A stretch of 64,000 nt of DNA from an uncultured Lutibacter sp. (GTDB lineage: Bacteria > Bacteroidota > Bacteroidia > Flavobacteriales > Flavobacteriaceae): positions 248,001-312,000 of the forward strand of contig NZ_CANLZZ010000005.1 in the NCBI RefSeq assembly GCF_947495725.1, given 5' to 3'. The position numbers were made by a program, and so were the translations under genes. This document shows positions 42,886 to 53,190 of this stretch, piece after piece (within the stretch, counting starts at the first letter, position 1; every line of letters begins with the position of its first letter). The notes under the pieces are model-generated. The model searched no databases. It saw only the letters and a list, made by a program, of their open reading frames with translations, and was not told the DNA's origin.

Positions 42886-44424
42886 ATGAAACATTTAAAA
42901 AAAAATGCTTATTTATTTGAATCTGTAGTTTTCGCATTATTTCTATTAACTGCTTGTAACTTGGAACCTGATCAACTAGAACATAAAGAACTAAGTTCTC
43001 AAGCATCGGTTATTCCAGGGACTGTAAGTTTTCTTAAAGAAAAACCTACCTCTAATATGAATGTCAAAAATGTCAAAAGTCGAGAACTTATTTCACCTAA
43101 TTTTTCAGCTAATTCAGTAAACGTGAATACAGATTTTAAAACTTTTGGAGCTGGAAATATGAAAAATGTCTATTCGGGATCTATTGAAATTTTAGGTCTA
43201 ACTGGTATTATAAAAGGAGCCTATATTTATTGGCATGGAAATACGAATTCTATCTTGACAGATTTTTCTCTAACAATTAATGAAACAGAAGTAGCCGGAG
43301 AAAATATTGGGATTTCAGGGAGCAATTGTTGGGCTGAGTCAAATTCGATAGCTTTGAAAGCAGATATTACTGATATCGTTTCTTCTTCAGGAAACGGCAT
43401 TTATGAACTAGCAGATTTTTCAGGTTTAAATCCGAATGGGGCATCTATAGTAGTTTTTTATGATGATGGAATAGATACTAATAATAGAGATGTTTTTCTA
43501 ATTGAGGGAAACGATTCTAATATTGAATTTTCCGGAATAGGAGGAAATCTAATGGCTCCATCAGATAATTCAGGCTGGGACGCTAATTTCCCTCCTATAG
43601 AATACAATTCAGGAATAGCAAACCTACAATTACACGTGGCTGACGGTCAGCCTTCTGTAGATGGAGAGATTGATATAAATTCTGTAACAATAGAAATGGC
43701 TAGCGATATTTTTAATGGAAATTTAGGTGCTTTTTGGGATATTTATACAAACGATATTTCATCACAATTGACAATCGGAAATAACAACCTTAATCTTACC
43801 TCTCTTATTAATAATGACTGTCTCGCACTAGTGCTCGCAATTATTGATGTATCAGCTATTTCTAAAGATAAAGACGAAGACGGAATTCCAAACGAAGACG
43901 ACAATTGTCCAAACACACCAAACCCAGACCAAGAAGATATGGATGAAGATGGTATAGGAGATGTTTGTGACGATGATATTGATGGAGATGACATTATGAA
44001 CGAATACGATAACTGCCCGTTAACACCAAACAGCAACCAAGCAAATTATGATGGAGACGATGAAGGTGATGCTTGTGACGACGATGATGATAATGATGGT
44101 GTAAAAGATTCTAGAGACAACCATCCTTTCTCAAACACAACAGAAGACTTTTATATAAGTGGCGCAGAATGTCGTTTAGATATTGAAAACCAATTTGCGC
44201 GTAACGGTTCTACAATGATGGACGAACTAGATAGTTTAATTGAAGACGTTAACAGCCAATACGATGGAGATAACTGGGAAGAGTTAAACCGTGATTTCTT
44301 AAGAAAACTATCAGGTATTACTTATATGTGGAGAAGAGACCGATTAATTAGCCGAGGCGAACGTAATGATATTTTAGATTGTGCTAGAAACGCACATATA
44401 CCTGGTTATTACGATATAAACTAA
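42886..44424 (+). CDS. Array lipoprotein 3 of 9, with an unusual extracellular middle domain
   Basis: 512 aa lipoprotein (LTAC at 24). The middle part (about 80-320) is unlike the others: [40 protein letters not shown], and [11 protein letters not shown]. This order recalls DUF3344-type extracellular domains (a 'YW' strand, then VVYDD), but that is a memory-based guess. Calcium repeats [18 protein letters not shown] and [19 protein letters not shown] follow, then the conserved C-terminal module (RLDIEN variant, ending YYDIN). It begins with [10 protein letters not shown], showing the shared signal start, and has the full shared leader upstream and terminator downstream. Confidence 0.7.
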   Translation: MKHLKKNAYLFESVVFALFLLTACNLEPDQLEHKELSSQASVIPGTVSFLKEKPTSNMNVKNVKSRELISPNFSANSVNVNTDFKTFGAGNMKNVYSGSIEILGLTGIIKGAYIYWHGNTNSILTDFSLTINETEVAGENIGISGSNCWAESNSIALKADITDIVSSSGNGIYELADFSGLNPNGASIVVFYDDGIDTNNRDVFLIEGNDSNIEFSGIGGNLMAPSDNSGWDANFPPIEYNSGIANLQLHVADGQPSVDGEIDINSVTIEMASDIFNGNLGAFWDIYTNDISSQLTIGNNNLNLTSLINNDCLALVLAIIDVSAISKDKDEDGIPNEDDNCPNTPNPDQEDMDEDGIGDVCDDDIDGDDIMNEYDNCPLTPNSNQANYDGDDEGDACDDDDDNDGVKDSRDNHPFSNTTEDFYISGAECRLDIENQFARNGSTMMDELDSLIEDVNSQYDGDNWEELNRDFLRKLSGITYMWRRDRLISRGERNDILDCARNAHIPGYYDIN

Positions 44425-44448
44425 TTTGTAAACCATAAATTAAAAACT

Positions 44449-44481
44449 AAAAACCTGCTAATTATTTTAGCAGGTTTTTTT
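44449..44481 (+). terminator. Intrinsic terminator after array lipoprotein 3
   Basis: Same AAAACCTGCTAA / TTAGCAGGTTTT hairpin as after lipoprotein 2. Confidence 0.9.
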
Positions 44482-44754
44482 ATTATTTTACGTACACCTA
44501 TATAAAACAGTTATAAAATTAAGTTATTTTACAATAAGTGTAAATCTAATTAAACAGTTATTTAATTGCCATTTATTTACGTTATCGTGTATTTTATTAG
44601 AAATACTTTATTTTTTTAATAAAACAAATAGATGTAATTAAATTTACATACCGTTTAAAAGAAACTATGCTACTCTCCATTATTATTAGGAGTGCTTAAA
44701 TTGTTACTTTTAATTGAATAAGTTTAAAAATTAACTAGCTAACACACAAAAACT
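44482..44754 (+). repeat. Shared leader repeat b (before lipoprotein 4)
   Basis: Copy of leader a with scattered substitutions. In its hairpin (44672-44693) both arms changed together: ACTCT/GGAGT in place of GCTCC/GGAGC, so pairing is kept. Confidence 0.85.
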
Positions 44755-46110
44755 ATGAAACATTTAAAAAAAATCGCTTATTTATTAGTAACAATAGCTT
44801 TTGCTATAAGCTGTGAGAAAGAAACAGATGTTCAATCATCTGTTGAATTTGATGCTACTTTAAAACAAAATAATTTAGACAAATATTTACATGGACAAGA
44901 ATCTAATCTAATTGGATCTTTCTCCAAAGATGATTTGGAATCCGTTAAAATATATTTAGAAGAAAACAAATCTTTAGCGCAAAAATATGACCGACAAAGT
45001 GCCAAAATTATTTCTAAAAATGAGGGTATGGTAATTTATGATAATGAAGATGATTTAACTCTTACTTGTGAATATTATACTCATGAGGATTTTGTTCCTT
45101 CGATTCTCTTCTCTAATAATCTTACAGGTTATGGATTTTTGGGAGTTTTAAGCAGCACTTACGATAATAATTTTTTTAATCCTGGAGATATTCAGCCAGG
45201 TTTTGAATTGTATAGTGGAACTAAAAATGCTGATTATCTTTTTTTGTATAATGGGGAGTATGGTAATTACAACATAATGAACAATAGAAAGAGCAATATA
45301 CTTCATATTGATTTTACAATATTAAATGTAAATACAGTTGGATTAAATTTAGATGGAAGTTTTCAGGATGGCCTTTTTTCAATAAGTATTTATAACCATT
45401 CTGATGAACTAATAGGCTTTTATGATACTGAATTATTGAGTAGAACTTTTTTAGGTATTAAAACAAATGAATTTATTAAAAATATAGTGATAAAAGCAAC
45501 AATATATTCAATAGGGATTGATGATTTATTTTTTGGTAATTGTGAGATAGGAGATAGAGACGAAGACGGTATTTCAGATGTTGACGACAACTGCCCAACT
45601 ACTCCAAACCCAGACCAAGCAGATTTGGATGAAGATGGTATAGGAGATGTTTGTGACGATGATATTGATGGAGATGACATTATGAATGAATATGATAACT
45701 GTCCGTATACACCAAATAGCAACCAAGCAAATTATGATGGAGACGATGAAGGTGATGCTTGTGACGATGATGATGATAACGATGGTGTAAAAGATTCTAG
45801 AGACAACCATCCTTTCTCAAACACAACAGAAGACTTTTATATAAGTGGAGCAGAATGTTTCTTAGATATTGAAAACCAATTTGCACGTAACGGTTCTACA
45901 ATGATGGACGAACTAGATAGTTTAATTGAAGACATTAACAGCCAATACGATGGAGATAACTGGGAAGAATTAAACCGTGATTTCTTAAGAAAACTATCTG
46001 GTATTACTTATATGTGGAGAAGAGACCGATTAATTAGCCGAGGCGAACGTAATGATATTTTAGATTGTGCTAGAAACGCACATATACCTGGTTATTACGA
46101 TATAAACTAA
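44755..46110 (+). CDS. Array lipoprotein 4 of 9
   Basis: 451 aa lipoprotein ([20 protein letters not shown], then EKETD). A spacer of about 90 aa follows, then the family beta-domain (about 105-265) with [52 protein letters not shown] and the closing IDDLFFGNC. Calcium repeats [18 protein letters not shown] and [14 protein letters not shown] come next, then [20 protein letters not shown] and the conserved C-terminal module (FLDIEN variant, YYDIN end). Leader and terminator are the shared types. The beta-domain probably forms a jellyroll-like extracellular module. No catalytic motif seen. Confidence 0.75.
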   Translation: MKHLKKIAYLLVTIAFAISCEKETDVQSSVEFDATLKQNNLDKYLHGQESNLIGSFSKDDLESVKIYLEENKSLAQKYDRQSAKIISKNEGMVIYDNEDDLTLTCEYYTHEDFVPSILFSNNLTGYGFLGVLSSTYDNNFFNPGDIQPGFELYSGTKNADYLFLYNGEYGNYNIMNNRKSNILHIDFTILNVNTVGLNLDGSFQDGLFSISIYNHSDELIGFYDTELLSRTFLGIKTNEFIKNIVIKATIYSIGIDDLFFGNCEIGDRDEDGISDVDDNCPTTPNPDQADLDEDGIGDVCDDDIDGDDIMNEYDNCPYTPNSNQANYDGDDEGDACDDDDDNDGVKDSRDNHPFSNTTEDFYISGAECFLDIENQFARNGSTMMDELDSLIEDINSQYDGDNWEELNRDFLRKLSGITYMWRRDRLISRGERNDILDCARNAHIPGYYDIN

Positions 46111-46133
46111 TTGTAAACCATAATTTAAAAACT

Positions 46134-46166
46134 AAAAACCTGCTAATTATTTTAGCAGGTTTTTTT
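46134..46166 (+). terminator. Intrinsic terminator after array lipoprotein 4
   Basis: Same AAAACCTGCTAA / TTAGCAGGTTTT hairpin as in the sibling units. Confidence 0.9.
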
Positions 46167-46437
46167 ATTGTTTTACCTACACCTATATAAAACAGTTATA
46201 AAATTAAGTTATTTACAATAGGTGTAAATCTAATTAAACAGTTATTTAATTACCGTTTATTTACGTTATCGTGTATTTTATTAGAAATACTTTAATTTTT
46301 TAATAAAATAAACAGATATAATTAAATTTACATAACATTTAAAAGAAACTATGTTGCTCCCCACAATTATTAGGAGCGCTTAAATTGTAACTTTTAATGG
46401 AAAAATCTAAAATTTAACTAACTAACACCTAAAAACT
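46167..46437 (+). repeat. Shared leader repeat c (before lipoprotein 5)
   Basis: Nearly identical to leader a, including hairpin GCTCC/GGAGC at 46356-46377. Confidence 0.85.
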
Positions 46438-47766
46438 ATGAAACACCTAAAAAAACTAACCTATTTACTACTAACAATAACATTGTTGGTAAGTTGTGAA
46501 AAAGAAACCGATGCTTTACCTGAAAATTCTGAAATGAATATTCAGAATGAATTATACAATTACCCAAATTACTCAGCCGCTGATTCTAATAAAAACAATA
46601 CCATTTTAAACAGTAAATCTGAAATTGTAATTCCAATAGAAGATCCTTGTCAACTAATTAACGGTAGCTTTGAAACTGGTGATTTTACTGGTTGGAATAT
46701 TGTAACTAATGGAACGCCTTATCCCCCATCATGGCAAGTTTCGGGTTCTGATAGTGGTATAGGTTTTGGTATGGACAGCACCTCACCACAAGATGGGTCA
46801 ATGGTTGCTTGGAATAGTTTTGATGGTTTTACTCCAGTGGATTTTGTAATGTACCAAGATGTATATATTTGTGGATGTAATGTTCAATTATCTTGGGAAA
46901 ATAGAATTCAATGGGATTTTGAAATAACTGGAGCTAATTTTGCTGATGAACCAAGAACTTTCGATGTGCAATTAAGGGACCCAATTAGCAATAATGTTAT
47001 TACAACTTTATATAGTTTCTCAACTGGGACGCAAGATACAAATCCATCTGGAGATACTGGATGGCTAACCCATACAGCCGATCTTTCTAGCTATACGGGA
47101 ACTACTGTAAGATTATATTTTTCGGAAGTTATCCCACAAGGATTGACAGGTCCTGCTCAAATAGAATTTGATGTTATAGAAATAATAGACTTAGACTATG
47201 ATTGTGACGGCATTCCAAACGAAGACGACAACTGTCCAGAAACACCTAATGCAGACCAAGAGGATAACGATAAAGATGGAATAGGTGATGTTTGTGATGA
47301 AGATGACGACAATGATGGTATTTTAGATGAATACGATAACTGCCCGTTAACACCAAACAGCAACCAAGCAAATTATGATGGAGACGATGAAGGTGATGCT
47401 TGTGATGATGATGATGATAACGATGGTGTAAAAGATTTTAGAGACAACCATCCTTTCTCAAACACAACAGAAGACTTTTATATAAGTGGAGCAGAATGTC
47501 GTTTAGATATTGAAAACCAATTTGCGCGTAACGGTTCTACAATGATGGACGAACTAGATAGTTTAATTGAAGACATTAACAGCCAATACGATGGAGATAA
47601 CTGGGAAGAGTTAAACCGTGATTTCTTAAGAAAATTATCTGGTATTACTTATATGTGGAGAAGAGACCGATTAATTAGCCGAGGCGAACGTAATGATATA
47701 TTAAGTTGCGCTAGAGATTCTGGTATTCCTTATTATGATATGCCAATGTATAATGTTCCTAGATAG
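46438..47766 (+). CDS. Array lipoprotein 5 of 9, with a CBM-like jellyroll middle domain
   Basis: 442 aa lipoprotein (LLVSC at 20, then EKETD). The middle domain (about 75-255) is a different jellyroll: [20 protein letters not shown] is the '[12 protein letters not shown]' start of carbohydrate-binding-like (CBM4/9 or DUF642-type) and choice-of-anchor domains, and it continues [20 protein letters not shown] and [20 protein letters not shown]. Glycan or polymer binding is possible. Calcium repeats follow ([17 protein letters not shown] and [18 protein letters not shown]), then the conserved module (RLDIEN) with a different tail, [19 protein letters not shown]. Shared leader and terminator. Confidence 0.72.
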   Translation: MKHLKKLTYLLLTITLLVSCEKETDALPENSEMNIQNELYNYPNYSAADSNKNNTILNSKSEIVIPIEDPCQLINGSFETGDFTGWNIVTNGTPYPPSWQVSGSDSGIGFGMDSTSPQDGSMVAWNSFDGFTPVDFVMYQDVYICGCNVQLSWENRIQWDFEITGANFADEPRTFDVQLRDPISNNVITTLYSFSTGTQDTNPSGDTGWLTHTADLSSYTGTTVRLYFSEVIPQGLTGPAQIEFDVIEIIDLDYDCDGIPNEDDNCPETPNADQEDNDKDGIGDVCDEDDDNDGILDEYDNCPLTPNSNQANYDGDDEGDACDDDDDNDGVKDFRDNHPFSNTTEDFYISGAECRLDIENQFARNGSTMMDELDSLIEDINSQYDGDNWEELNRDFLRKLSGITYMWRRDRLISRGERNDILSCARDSGIPYYDMPMYNVPR

Positions 47767-47788
47767 CTAAAACCATAAATTAAAAACT

Positions 47789-47821
47789 AAAAACCTGCTA
47801 ATTATTTTAGCAGGTTTTTTT
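47789..47821 (+). terminator. Intrinsic terminator after array lipoprotein 5
   Basis: Same AAAACCTGCTAA / TTAGCAGGTTTT hairpin as in the sibling units. Confidence 0.9.
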
Positions 47822-48093
47822 ATTGTTTTATGCATACCTATATAAAACAGTTATAAAATTAAGTTATTTACAATAGGTGTAAATCCTAATTAACAGTTAT
47901 TTAATTACCGTTTATTTGTGGAACCGTGTATTTTATTAGAAATACTTTAATTTTTTAATAAAATAAACAGATATAATTAAATTTACATAACATTTAAAAG
48001 AAACTATGTTGCTCCCCAAAATTATTAGGAGCGCTTAAATTGTAACTTTTAATGGAAAAAATCTAAAATTTAACTAATCAACACCTAAAAACT
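47822..48093 (+). repeat. Shared leader repeat d (before lipoprotein 6)
   Basis: Nearly identical to leader a, with a few changes (GTGGAACCGTG for ACGTTATCGTG). Hairpin GCTCC/GGAGC at 48011-48032. Confidence 0.85.
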
Positions 48094-49455
48094 ATGAAAC
48101 ATTTAAAAAAAATTATCTATTTACTACTAACAATTACATTGATTGTAAGTTGTGAAAAAGAAACTGTTGCTGAACCTGAAATTTTTAATCAGGATCAACA
48201 AAAAATAGAATTAAAAAATCTACCTCTTGAAACTGGAGCGTTTATGAACGAAATTGAGTTTCAAAGAATTTTAGAAAACTCACCTCAACCAGCAACTAAA
48301 AATAAAGATTTTCAAGGTAAAGTTTTTGATGAAATATCTGGTTTAACCTTTTATTATGATCAAAATGAGTTTAATTTAAATGGATGTGAAAATCTTGAAT
48401 TAGAAGATTTTGAGTCTTCAATAAATTTAAACACCGATTACAGTTTAATTTATAATAATCTAGATGAATCCGAGAATAATGGAGTTTATGCTGAAGGAGA
48501 TATCTCTGAAAATGTATTTTTCTATGCTTCTGCAGGTGGACCTACAGGAGATATGGTTGTAATGCCAGGCGGTTTAGAAAATAACTATGCATCTACCTAT
48601 TTAAGAACACATTATACAAGTAATGATTATGAAATTCATTATTTAAATATAGAATTTGAAAATAACGATGTATTTAATGTTAGTATGGATCTTATATCAC
48701 ATTGGAATAATATTTTACCAATGAAATTAGATTTTTATGATGAAGACGGAATAATTGGTACTACAACTGTTCCTAATATAACTAATTCTCCAACTTATTT
48801 TGGTATTAAAAGTTTAAGCCCAATAAAAAGAATTACCCTCAATTTATTGGGATATGGTTGGGAAACCATAGATAATTTAAGATTTGGAACTTGTAACCCA
48901 GACATTGACGAAGACGGCATTTTAAACGAAGATGACAATTGTCCAAACACGCCAAACCCAGATCAAGCAGATATGGATGAAGATGGTATAGGAGATGTTT
49001 GTGACGATGATATTGATGGAGATGACATTATGAACGAATACGATAACTGCCCGTTAACACCAAACAGCAACCAAGCAAATTATGATGGAGACGATGAAGG
49101 TGATGCTTGTGACGATGATGATGATAACGATGGTATAAAAGATTCTAGAGACAACCATCCTTTCTCAAACACAACAGAAGACTTTTATATAAGTGGAGCA
49201 GAATGTTTCTTAGATATTGAAAACCAATTTGCACGAAACGGTTCTACAATGATGGACGAACTAGATAGCTTAATTGAAGACATTAACAGCCAATACGATG
49301 GAGATAACTGGGAAGAATTAAACCGTGATTTCTTAAGAAAACTATCTGGTATTACTTATATGTGGAGAAGAGACCGATTAATTAGCCGAGGCGAACGTAA
49401 TGATATATTAAGTTGCGCTAGAGATTCTGGTATTCCAGGAGTATTGATTAGATAA
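48094..49455 (+). CDS. Array lipoprotein 6 of 9
   Basis: 453 aa lipoprotein ([20 protein letters not shown], then EKETV). Spacer, then the family beta-domain (about 90-265): [76 protein letters not shown] and [10 protein letters not shown]. The calcium-repeat block is the same type as in member 3, followed by the conserved module (FLDIEN) with the short alternative tail [13 protein letters not shown]. Leader is the shared one; the terminator is a different hairpin, so the 3' boundary was exchanged here. Confidence 0.75.
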   Translation: MKHLKKIIYLLLTITLIVSCEKETVAEPEIFNQDQQKIELKNLPLETGAFMNEIEFQRILENSPQPATKNKDFQGKVFDEISGLTFYYDQNEFNLNGCENLELEDFESSINLNTDYSLIYNNLDESENNGVYAEGDISENVFFYASAGGPTGDMVVMPGGLENNYASTYLRTHYTSNDYEIHYLNIEFENNDVFNVSMDLISHWNNILPMKLDFYDEDGIIGTTTVPNITNSPTYFGIKSLSPIKRITLNLLGYGWETIDNLRFGTCNPDIDEDGILNEDDNCPNTPNPDQADMDEDGIGDVCDDDIDGDDIMNEYDNCPLTPNSNQANYDGDDEGDACDDDDDNDGIKDSRDNHPFSNTTEDFYISGAECFLDIENQFARNGSTMMDELDSLIEDINSQYDGDNWEELNRDFLRKLSGITYMWRRDRLISRGERNDILSCARDSGIPGVLIR

Positions 49456-49479
49456 TAAATACTAAAACAAATTAACATC

Positions 49480-49513
49480 AAAAAAAGCCTTTCAACATTT
49501 GAGAGGCTTTTTG
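49480..49513 (+). terminator. Intrinsic terminator after array lipoprotein 6 (unrelated hairpin)
   Basis: AAAAAGCCTTTC and GAGAGGCTTTTT pair with one mismatch. Unlike the AACCTGCTAA hairpin of the sibling units. Confidence 0.75.
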
Positions 49514-49749
49514 CTTTCAATTAATCAGTCTTTCTAAAAAAATAATTAAATAAAAAGAGTTGATTTTAGGTGTTTAATAATAATATTCCTAAATTAGTTT
49601 AGGATTTAGGAAAGTGTTAACTTTAAATAATAAGTAAATTCATACCCTCTCAACAAGCAAACCTTATAGTTAATGTTGCTTTTTAAATTCATTTCATCGC
49701 TTTATTGAATAAGAAAGAATAATTATTATTAATTTAAATTACATAAACA
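49514..49749. other. Intergenic region before lipoprotein 7, no shared leader
   Basis: About 240 AT-rich bases with no ORF and no copy of the shared leader. It holds only the upstream control region of lipoprotein 7, in which I see no distinct motif. Confidence 0.4.
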
Positions 49750-51219
49750 ATGAAACATTTAAAAATTACCTGCTATCTAATTTTACTTCTTGTTTTTACT
49801 ATAAGTTGTGAGAAAGAAGCAATTACTTCTTCTGAGAACATAAAAGTTGAACTAGATGAAAACTTTAATTTTAAAGATTATCAAGCTATTCAAAAAATGA
49901 TTAATGCAGGTTTTGATTTTAACACTTATTTTAAAACCTTACCTGTAAAAACAACAAAAAATACTACTAAAATTAAGGCAAAACTAAGCGAAGAAGCAGG
50001 ACTTACTTATTATACTGATATGGAAAATTTTATAGATATTTCATGTGATGTAATGACATTAGAAGATTTTGAAGAAGCAAGATACAGAACACCTGATGGT
50101 ACAATTGTATTTTTTTCTGAAAATTTAGATGCAACAACAAATAATGGAGTGTTTTTGCCTAATGAAATTGCGACAGGTGTGGTGTTTAGTGTAGAGAAAG
50201 AAGAAGAAGAACCAGATGGAAGAGAAGGTACTTTAGCTGTTGCAGACCTTCCTTATGGACCTTCTAAACAGTTAGCTCCGGTGAGTGATAATGCCTTAGT
50301 AATAGATTTTATTTCAAATGATATTAGTACTGTAAGTATGGATATAAGGTTGTCATTTGACGCTACTGGAGATGTAAATATCACAATTTCAGGAGAAAAT
50401 GGCATTATAGATTATTACACTTTTAATTCGGGAGCAAACACATTTTGGGGAGTAAAAGCAAATGAGCCAATTACTCAAATTACAGTACAAGCAGGTGGTG
50501 GCCCAAGAACACCAGGAGCTTGGATTGACAATTTGTCATTTGGATCTTGTTTCCCAGATTTTGATAATGATTTAATTCCAGATGCTATTGATAATTGCCC
50601 TGAAACACCAAACCCAGATCAAGCAGATATGGATGAAGACGGAATAGGTGATGTTTGTGATGATAGCGATGATGATGGTGTTTTTGATGATATAGACAAC
50701 TGCCCAACTACTCCAAATCCAGACCAAGCAGATTTGGATGAAGATGGTATAGGTGATGTTTGTGACGATGATATTGATGGAGATGACATTATGAATGAAT
50801 ATGATAACTGTTCGTATACACCAAACAGCAACCAAGCAAATTATGATGGAGACGATGAAGGTGATGCTTGTGATGATGATGATGATAACGATGGTGTAAA
50901 AGATTCTAGAGACAACCATCCTTTCTCAAATACAACAGAAGACTTTTATATAAGTGGAGCAGAATGTTTCTTAGATATTGAAAATCAATTTGCACGAAAC
51001 GGTTCTACAATGATGGACGAACTAGATAGCTTAATTGAAGACATTAACAGCCAATACGATGGAGATAACTGGGAAGAGTTAAACCGTGATTTCTTAAGAA
51101 AACTATCTGGTATTACTTATATGTGGAGAAGAGACCGATTAATTAGCCGAGGCGAACGTAATGATATTTTAAGTTGCGCTAGAAACGCACATATACCTGG
51201 TTATTACGATATAAACTAA
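49750..51219 (+). CDS. Array lipoprotein 7 of 9, with doubled calcium-repeat block
   Basis: 489 aa lipoprotein (TISC at 20, then EKEAI). Family beta-domain at about 80-270: [78 protein letters not shown] and IDNLSFGSC. Two successive calcium-repeat blocks follow, [19 protein letters not shown] and then [17 protein letters not shown], before the shared [20 protein letters not shown] segment and the conserved module. Its tail combines ILSC (as in members 5 and 6) with [13 protein letters not shown] (as in 3, 4, 8 and 9), a recombinant junction. It lacks the shared leader but has the shared terminator. Confidence 0.75.
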   Translation: MKHLKITCYLILLLVFTISCEKEAITSSENIKVELDENFNFKDYQAIQKMINAGFDFNTYFKTLPVKTTKNTTKIKAKLSEEAGLTYYTDMENFIDISCDVMTLEDFEEARYRTPDGTIVFFSENLDATTNNGVFLPNEIATGVVFSVEKEEEEPDGREGTLAVADLPYGPSKQLAPVSDNALVIDFISNDISTVSMDIRLSFDATGDVNITISGENGIIDYYTFNSGANTFWGVKANEPITQITVQAGGGPRTPGAWIDNLSFGSCFPDFDNDLIPDAIDNCPETPNPDQADMDEDGIGDVCDDSDDDGVFDDIDNCPTTPNPDQADLDEDGIGDVCDDDIDGDDIMNEYDNCSYTPNSNQANYDGDDEGDACDDDDDNDGVKDSRDNHPFSNTTEDFYISGAECFLDIENQFARNGSTMMDELDSLIEDINSQYDGDNWEELNRDFLRKLSGITYMWRRDRLISRGERNDILSCARNAHIPGYYDIN

Positions 51220-51242
51220 TTTGTAAACCATAAATTAAAACT

Positions 51243-51275
51243 AAAAACCTGCTAATTATTTTAGCAGGTTTTTTT
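51243..51275 (+). terminator. Intrinsic terminator after array lipoprotein 7
   Basis: Same AAAACCTGCTAA / TTAGCAGGTTTT hairpin as in the sibling units. Confidence 0.9.
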
Positions 51276-51525
51276 GTTAAATTATTTAAATACGAACAGC
51301 TAAAGGTTACAGTTTCTATACCTAATTAAAACCGTTGTATCTACTATTATAGAAGTTTTAACAATTGTTGAATCTATTATCAAATCAAATCAAACATCTT
51401 TTTATTATTTTTTATTCCGTATATTGCTGTTTTTATTAGGTATTATAAAATATATTAACAATTAAAATGCTATATACTCAATATTACCTATGTAAAAACA
51501 TACTAATTAAAAATCAACAAACACT
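51276..51525. other. Intergenic region before lipoprotein 8, no shared leader
   Basis: About 250 AT-rich bases without ORF or copy of the shared leader. Only the terminator to its left is of the family type. Confidence 0.4.
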
Positions 51526-52860
51526 ATGAAACATTTAAAAAAAATCACCTATTTACTTTTAATAGCAGTTTTTGCAATTAGTTGTGAAAAAGAAACTTTA
51601 ACGCTAGAAAATTCAGCTTCTGAAACAAAAAAAATACAAAATCTGCCCGATGATGCCCCAATGTCATTATTTGAAATAATGAAAACTGGAGGTTTAGATG
51701 CTTATTTTAGAGAACAGAAAGCCTTACAAGACAAAAGCGCTTCACCAACAAAAACTGCACAACGCTCATATAATGAAAATGTAATGTTTTTTAATACTGC
51801 CGAAGAATTTGGTAATAACAACTTAACAACAGAAGATTTTGAAAATGCCATTGAAGATTATTCTTGGGATGATTATCATGAAAATCTAAGTGATCCGACT
51901 TACAGTTATTATCTTAGTTTCGGAACTACCTACTCGTTTCCAGGAATATTAAATGAAAATAATTTACATAACAAATTTAATCCTGGTGATTTTACATCAG
52001 GTATTTCTTTTGAACAAAAAATAAATGAGGAAATGCTTGAAGTTGATTACAATGCACAATATTTCCGTTATTATTTTGAGGAGAACGATGAAGAAGTGCG
52101 TGAGCGACTTGAAGGATGGATTGATAATAATGGTTTCTTTATTAGTAGAAGTAACTATAATTATCCAAATTGTCCAAGTTGTAATAATAGCTATGATAAA
52201 ACACTTTTCTCAAATTATAGTTTTACTGATCTTGTAATTAAATTTACTGAATCAGATGTAAATTCGGTTAATTTTACATTAACATATAATAATTATTATA
52301 CATATAAAGTTTATGATACGGATGAAAACTTAATAGCTACTGACTATTCTTATAGTTATAATAATTTTTGGGGTGTAAAATCAAATATTTCTATTGGGAA
52401 AATTGAAATTTTGGGTTATATGTACGGCCCTTATAATGTTAATAATGATGAAATAAGTTTTGATTATTATAACAGATCTCAACCAAATTTAGAAAATGCT
52501 TCTTTTGGAAATTTAGACGATTTTGATAATGACGGTGTAAGAAATTCTAGAGACAACCATCCTTTCTCAAACACAACAGAAGACTTTTATATAAGTGGAG
52601 CAGAATGTTTCTTAGATATTGAAAACCAATTTGCACGTAACGGTTCTACAATGATGGACGAATTAGATAGTTTAATTGAAGACATTAACAGCCAATACGA
52701 TGGAGATAACTGGGAAGAATTAAACCGTGATTTCTTAAGAAAACTATCTGGTATTACATATATGTGGAGAAGAGACCGATTAATTAGCCGAGGCGAACGT
52801 AATGATATTTTAGATTGTGCTAGAAACGCACATATACCTGGTTATTACGATATAAACTAA
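51526..52860 (+). CDS. Array lipoprotein 8 of 9, lacking the calcium-repeat block
   Basis: 444 aa lipoprotein ([20 protein letters not shown], then EKETL). Spacer, then a longer family beta-domain (about 85-325) with an insert containing CPSCNN, a possible small metal or disulfide site, and FSNYSFTDLVIKFTESDVNS, FWGVKSNISIGKIEILGYMY and LENASFGNL. The thrombospondin-type repeats are reduced to one short piece (DDFDNDGVRNSRDNHP), so the beta-domain joins the conserved C-terminal module almost directly. This shows that the middle and the repeats can be exchanged or lost separately. It ends with the shared terminator. Confidence 0.75.
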   Translation: MKHLKKITYLLLIAVFAISCEKETLTLENSASETKKIQNLPDDAPMSLFEIMKTGGLDAYFREQKALQDKSASPTKTAQRSYNENVMFFNTAEEFGNNNLTTEDFENAIEDYSWDDYHENLSDPTYSYYLSFGTTYSFPGILNENNLHNKFNPGDFTSGISFEQKINEEMLEVDYNAQYFRYYFEENDEEVRERLEGWIDNNGFFISRSNYNYPNCPSCNNSYDKTLFSNYSFTDLVIKFTESDVNSVNFTLTYNNYYTYKVYDTDENLIATDYSYSYNNFWGVKSNISIGKIEILGYMYGPYNVNNDEISFDYYNRSQPNLENASFGNLDDFDNDGVRNSRDNHPFSNTTEDFYISGAECFLDIENQFARNGSTMMDELDSLIEDINSQYDGDNWEELNRDFLRKLSGITYMWRRDRLISRGERNDILDCARNAHIPGYYDIN

Positions 52861-52884
52861 TTTGTAAACCATAAATTAAAAACT

Positions 52885-52917
52885 AAAAACCTGCTAATTA
52901 TTTTAGCAGGTTTTTTT
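52885..52917 (+). terminator. Intrinsic terminator after array lipoprotein 8
   Basis: Same AAAACCTGCTAA / TTAGCAGGTTTT hairpin as in the sibling units. Confidence 0.9.
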
Positions 52918-53190
52918 ATTGTTTTAAGTAAACCTATGTAAAACAGTTATAAAATTAAGTTATTTTACAATAAGTGTAAATCTAATTAAACAGTTATTTA
53001 ATTGCCATTTATTTACGTTATCGTGTATTTTATTAGAAATATTTTATTTTTTTAATAAAACAAATAGATATAATTAAATTTACATGGCGTTTAAAAGAAA
53101 CTATGTTGCTCCCCAAAATTATTAGGAGCGCTTAAATTGTAACTTTTAATGGAAAAAATCTAAAATTTAACTAACTAACACCTAAAAACT
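52918..53190 (+). repeat. Shared leader repeat e (before lipoprotein 9)
   Basis: Copy of the shared leader that mixes variants: its left part follows leader b (AATAAGTGTAAATC, TTGCCATTTATTT), its right part with the hairpin (GCTCC/GGAGC, 53108-53129) follows leaders a, c and d. A recombinant leader. Confidence 0.85.

Noticed and set aside
45420-45810. Minus-strand open frames rich in Ile/Val or Ser across the calcium-repeat regions (also at 43743, 50572, 50619, 53877, 53941)
   Set aside because: They are antisense shadows of the repeated GAT/GAC-rich Asp codons. They recur wherever the repeats occur and have no start signals of their own.
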